Positions 40,520-45,146 of a stretch of DNA of 45,146 nt are shown here, piece by piece; the first letter of the stretch is position 1, and every line of letters starts with the position of its first letter. The notes below the pieces were generated by a model. It searched no databases and was not told the DNA's origin. It saw only the letters and a program-made list of their open reading frames with translations. The stretch is from contig JANQGW010000158.1 in NCBI GenBank assembly GCA_028282905.1, forward strand, positions 1 through 45,146. Direction: 5' to 3'. Origin of the DNA: Sedimentisphaerales bacterium. GTDB lineage: Bacteria > Planctomycetota > Phycisphaerae > Sedimentisphaerales > Anaerohalosphaeraceae. Both the position numbers and the translations under genes were made by a program.

Positions 40520-42049
40520 ATGGATCGACGGCAGTTTCTCCATTTGACGGCCGCAGGCATCGGCGGTGCAATGCTGAACCAGGGTTGCCGGACAACCTCC
40601 GGCTGGAATACGACAGACAAACGACCCAATATCGTTTTCTTGCTCGCTGACCAACTTCGTTATCAATCCTGTGGATATGCCGGAGACAAAAGAGCGGTTA
40701 CGCCGAATATTGACCGCCTGGCTCAAGAGGGCATGAATTTTCGCCAGACGGTTTCTTCTATGCCGGTCTGTTCGGCCTACCGAGCGTCTTTATTGACGGG
40801 CAAATATGTCACCAGCACAGGGATGGTGATTAATGAACTGCGGATGAATCCGAATCATCGCTGTTTGGGCCATGTCCTGACCGAGGCGGGTTATGAAACC
40901 GGTTACATCGGCAAATGGCATCTCTACGCCAATCAACTGGGGCGGCACCATAATCCGAAAAACTCCTTTGTACCGCGCGGCAAACATCGACTGGGCTTTA
41001 ACGGTTACTGGGCTGCCTACAATTTTCATCATGATTATTACGACAGTTATTACCACACTGAAAGCCCGGAAAAGATTTATTACGGCGACGATATTTTTGA
41101 ACCGGATGCTCAGACCGAGTTGGCAATCGATTATATCAATCAGCACAGGGCAGACGATAAGCCGTTTTGCCTGGTTGTTTCCTATGGTACACCGCACGAT
41201 CCATGGGTAAAGAGTAATGTCCCGGAAAAATTCTATGAGATGTTTAATAACATCAAATTTGAAGTGCCGCCGAATTATTCGGCCCAAAAAGACCCTTATG
41301 GCGATCAGTGGTCCAATATCGATCACAATTCCGGGAAGCTGGACGAATGGATGCGAAATTATTATGCCATGACGGCCAATTTAGACCGGAATGTCGGGCG
41401 TATTCAGCAGGCAATTGTCCAAGCCGGTCTGGATGATGATACGATTATTGTCTTCACTTCCGATCATGGAGAGATGTTTGGCGCACAGGGCCGGATGAAG
41501 AAAAATATTTTCTATGAAGAGTCGGTTCGCGTACCAATGCTGATGCGATGGAAAGGGACTATTCCGTCAGGTTCCGTTTCGGATTGCTGTCTGAATACGC
41601 CGGATATAATGCCGACATTGTTAGGACTGGCCGGATTAGAAAAACGAATCCCGGTGGGTGTCGAGGGCATGGATGTCAGCAGGACTGCCAAAGGCCACCC
41701 CGGCTCACAGCCGGACGCCGCATATCTGTTTAACACGGGTGCTTGTGCGATTTGGGAAGACGGCCACGAGTGGCGTGCGGTACGGGACAGGCAATACACT
41801 TATGGAGTATTTCGCGGCGGCGGCCCAAAGAATCTGCCGCGTAAGGAAATGCTGTTTGACAATACCGCCGACCCGTACCAGATGAACAATCTGATTGATC
41901 TCACGAAATATCAGAAGCTCGCAAAGAGGCTCAGGAAAATACTGAATAAGAAAATGACTGAGTTGAATGATACATTTCCTGCCTCCACCTGGTACCGAAA
42001 ACACTGGACCGACGGCCGGCGAAATATTCTCCGCGGTGCCCGCGGCTGA
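40520..42049 (+). CDS. Sulfatase (family S1) with CxAxR maturation motif, Tat-type signal
   Basis: 509 residues. N-terminus MDRRQFLHLT is twin-arginine-like and NQGC (Cys23) a possible lipobox. Metal site VFLLADQLRYQSCGYAG. The maturation sequence is C84-S-A-Y-R88: alanine replaces the usual proline, a variant accepted in the C-x-(P/A)-x-R consensus. Later TSDHGEMFGAQGRMKKN is typical. C-terminal ~45 residues are basic (ILNKKMTELND, RNILRGARG). The gene follows a terminator, with AGGAG and a closer AGG near the ATG, and is followed by a 464-bp gap. Similar overall to the sulfatase at 37524. Confidence 0.92.
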   Translation: MDRRQFLHLTAAGIGGAMLNQGCRTTSGWNTTDKRPNIVFLLADQLRYQSCGYAGDKRAVTPNIDRLAQEGMNFRQTVSSMPVCSAYRASLLTGKYVTSTGMVINELRMNPNHRCLGHVLTEAGYETGYIGKWHLYANQLGRHHNPKNSFVPRGKHRLGFNGYWAAYNFHHDYYDSYYHTESPEKIYYGDDIFEPDAQTELAIDYINQHRADDKPFCLVVSYGTPHDPWVKSNVPEKFYEMFNNIKFEVPPNYSAQKDPYGDQWSNIDHNSGKLDEWMRNYYAMTANLDRNVGRIQQAIVQAGLDDDTIIVFTSDHGEMFGAQGRMKKNIFYEESVRVPMLMRWKGTIPSGSVSDCCLNTPDIMPTLLGLAGLEKRIPVGVEGMDVSRTAKGHPGSQPDAAYLFNTGACAIWEDGHEWRAVRDRQYTYGVFRGGGPKNLPRKEMLFDNTADPYQMNNLIDLTKYQKLAKRLRKILNKKMTELNDTFPASTWYRKHWTDGRRNILRGARG

Positions 42050-42513
42050 TTTTTTACAAATTATGTATCCGAATGAAATAAATCAAAATAGCGGTGCGTT
42101 TTCTACAATGAAGAAGCGTCAATAATAGTGATTGATTGATGTCAGTCGCAAGCAAGATGAGATAAGTCCTTGATGTTCAAGGTTCTTAAGTTTGCTTCTT
42201 GCAGTTTCGAGACAGCGGATTCTGAAGAAAAAAATAAAAAATGAAGAATTTAATGTCCAATTGACAGCTTTTTGTTCCATTTGCTTGTACGGTATGGTTT
42301 AGACAGGTATGCCAGACGAACACAGCGATAGTTAATTTGTCAGCTTTTCATCCTTGTATATCCAGCCTGACGGGCCGCTCCCGGTTTTTGATTTTTTGGT
42401 ATTGAGGTGCGCCCGGAAATTGTCGTGGAAAACAGCAAAAAATTTTTGCTTGCATGTATAAAAAAGTTTGTCAAACTGAAAATAAAATGGAACGGAATGA
42501 TTCAGGAGTTGTT
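42050..42513. promoter_or_regulatory. Long regulatory-looking gap upstream of GH2 gene
   Basis: No gene is supported in these 464 bp. Contains GAATGAAATAA (42071-42081), ATGTCCAATTG (42253-42263) and ACAGCTTTTTGTTCCATTT (42264-42282), matching motifs upstream of the epimerase gene, plus an inverted AAATGGAAC (42485-42493). No sigma-54 element with correct spacing was found. An in-frame ATG at 42454 would extend the GH2 protein into this region but has no ribosome-binding site. Confidence 0.45.
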
Positions 42514-44757
<2,244 letters not shown>

Positions 44758-44828
44758 ATCTTTCCGAAAAAAGGGAATCCCGTTTTAATGGCCATAAAAC
44801 AAACGGAAAACTACTGAAAGGCAGTCTG

Positions 44829-45146
44829 ATGCAGATCCATCGACGGGATTTTTTGGAACGAACGCTGGGAGTCTGTACGGCCGGTGCCTGCCTGGGGTTG
44901 TCAACTGAACTGTTGGCTCAGAATGCTGACTGGAAGGCGGCTTTGACCGATCACAAGCTGACAGCCATTGAAACAGCCTCTGTCCAGATGCGGTATCCCC
45001 GGCTGGTTGGTAAAAATTCCAGCAAGGGAATGCACGGCCGCGGCCCGAACGTGGGCATCTGCCGGGTCAAGACCCAGTATGGTGTCTCCGGCTGGGGTGC
45101 TTTCTGGGGTGGTCAAAAGGCTGCCAAGCCGCTGCTGGATAAATAC
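44829..45146 (+). CDS. Enolase superfamily (mandelate racemase/muconate lactonizing) protein, N-terminal part
   Basis: The first 106 residues are in the window and the frame stays open at the right edge. MQIHRRDFLERT is a twin-arginine signal followed by a hydrophobic stretch ending ELLAQ. Then KLTAIETASVQMRYPRLVGK...GICRVKTQYGVSGWGAF matches the N-terminal capping domain of enolase-superfamily acid-sugar dehydratases or racemases. The catalytic barrel is outside the window, so the reaction is unknown. AAAGG lies upstream of the ATG, 71 nt after the GH2 stop. A Tat signal on this normally cytoplasmic family is notable. Confidence 0.65.
   Translation, partial: MQIHRRDFLERTLGVCTAGACLGLSTELLAQNADWKAALTDHKLTAIETASVQMRYPRLVGKNSSKGMHGRGPNVGICRVKTQYGVSGWGAFWGGQKAAKPLLDKY

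Noticed and set aside
44767-44788. Terminator after GH2 (AAAAGGGAATCCCGTTTT)
   Set aside because: Only a three to four bp GC stem with a tiny loop; the next gene starts 71 nt after the GH2 stop and is probably co-transcribed.

Overview
The window (about 52% G+C by impression) looks like a chromosome segment of a polysaccharide-degrading member of the PVC group, most likely Planctomycetota of the Phycisphaerae type. The hints are four S1 sulfatases, Tat/lipoprotein-type signal peptides on exported enzymes, a c-type cytochrome pair related to hydrazine synthase subunits, a sigma-54 activator and short-period intergenic repeats. No rRNA or tRNA gene, CRISPR array or transposase was seen. The taxonomic call is an inference; there is no marker gene here.

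Region 1 (1-7826, minus strand): the start of a GH31 glycosidase running off the left edge, then a probable operon read right to left: LacI-type regulator, an HzsA-like protein (propeller plus two CxxCH), a fused YVTN propeller/di-haem peroxidase protein (the HzsB-HzsC architecture), and a sulfatase. Region 2 (7827-12607, plus): divergent from lacI, an uncharacterised multi-span membrane protein, an iron-type alcohol dehydrogenase, a divergent DeoC-like aldolase and an FGGY kinase. This looks like a catabolic operon for an unidentified sugar or polyol. The divergent promoter region holds four copies of an AAAAGACA motif, spaced close to whole helical turns in pairs. Region 3 (12622-14946, minus): a GntR/FCD regulator and a sigma-54-type AAA+ activator with an unrecognised N-terminal domain. 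Both have near-perfect sigma-70 promoters, and the activator mRNA appears to be leaderless.

Region 4 (15068-21802, plus): next to the activator is a well-spaced sigma-54-like promoter. It precedes a six-gene operon: a VIT/vWA secreted protein with a C-terminal sorting tail, a rhombosortase-like rhomboid protease, a B12-type radical SAM protein, a 2-hydroxyacyl-CoA-dehydratase-like Fe-S protein, its BadF/HgdC-type ATPase activase, and a lipoprotein. I know of no description of this combination. Region 5 (21903-33590, plus): envelope and lipid genes (two alpha/beta hydrolases, a coiled-coil zinc-ribbon membrane protein, a lipoprotein, a DUF2339 giant membrane protein, an LplT-PlsC-acyl-ACP-synthetase fusion, a CPBP protease). 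They are separated by patches of 9-10 bp periodic repeats that sometimes run into coding ends. Region 6 (33692-45146, plus): a sulfated-glycan locus with three Tat-type sulfatases, GH20, a lipoprotein aldose 1-epimerase, GH2 and the start of a Tat-exported enolase-superfamily protein.

Taken together, the flanks deal with sulfated glycans at the envelope. The middle holds two poorly described systems that deserve attention: the hydrazine-synthase-like cytochrome pair and the VIT/vWA-rhombosortase-radical SAM-activase operon.
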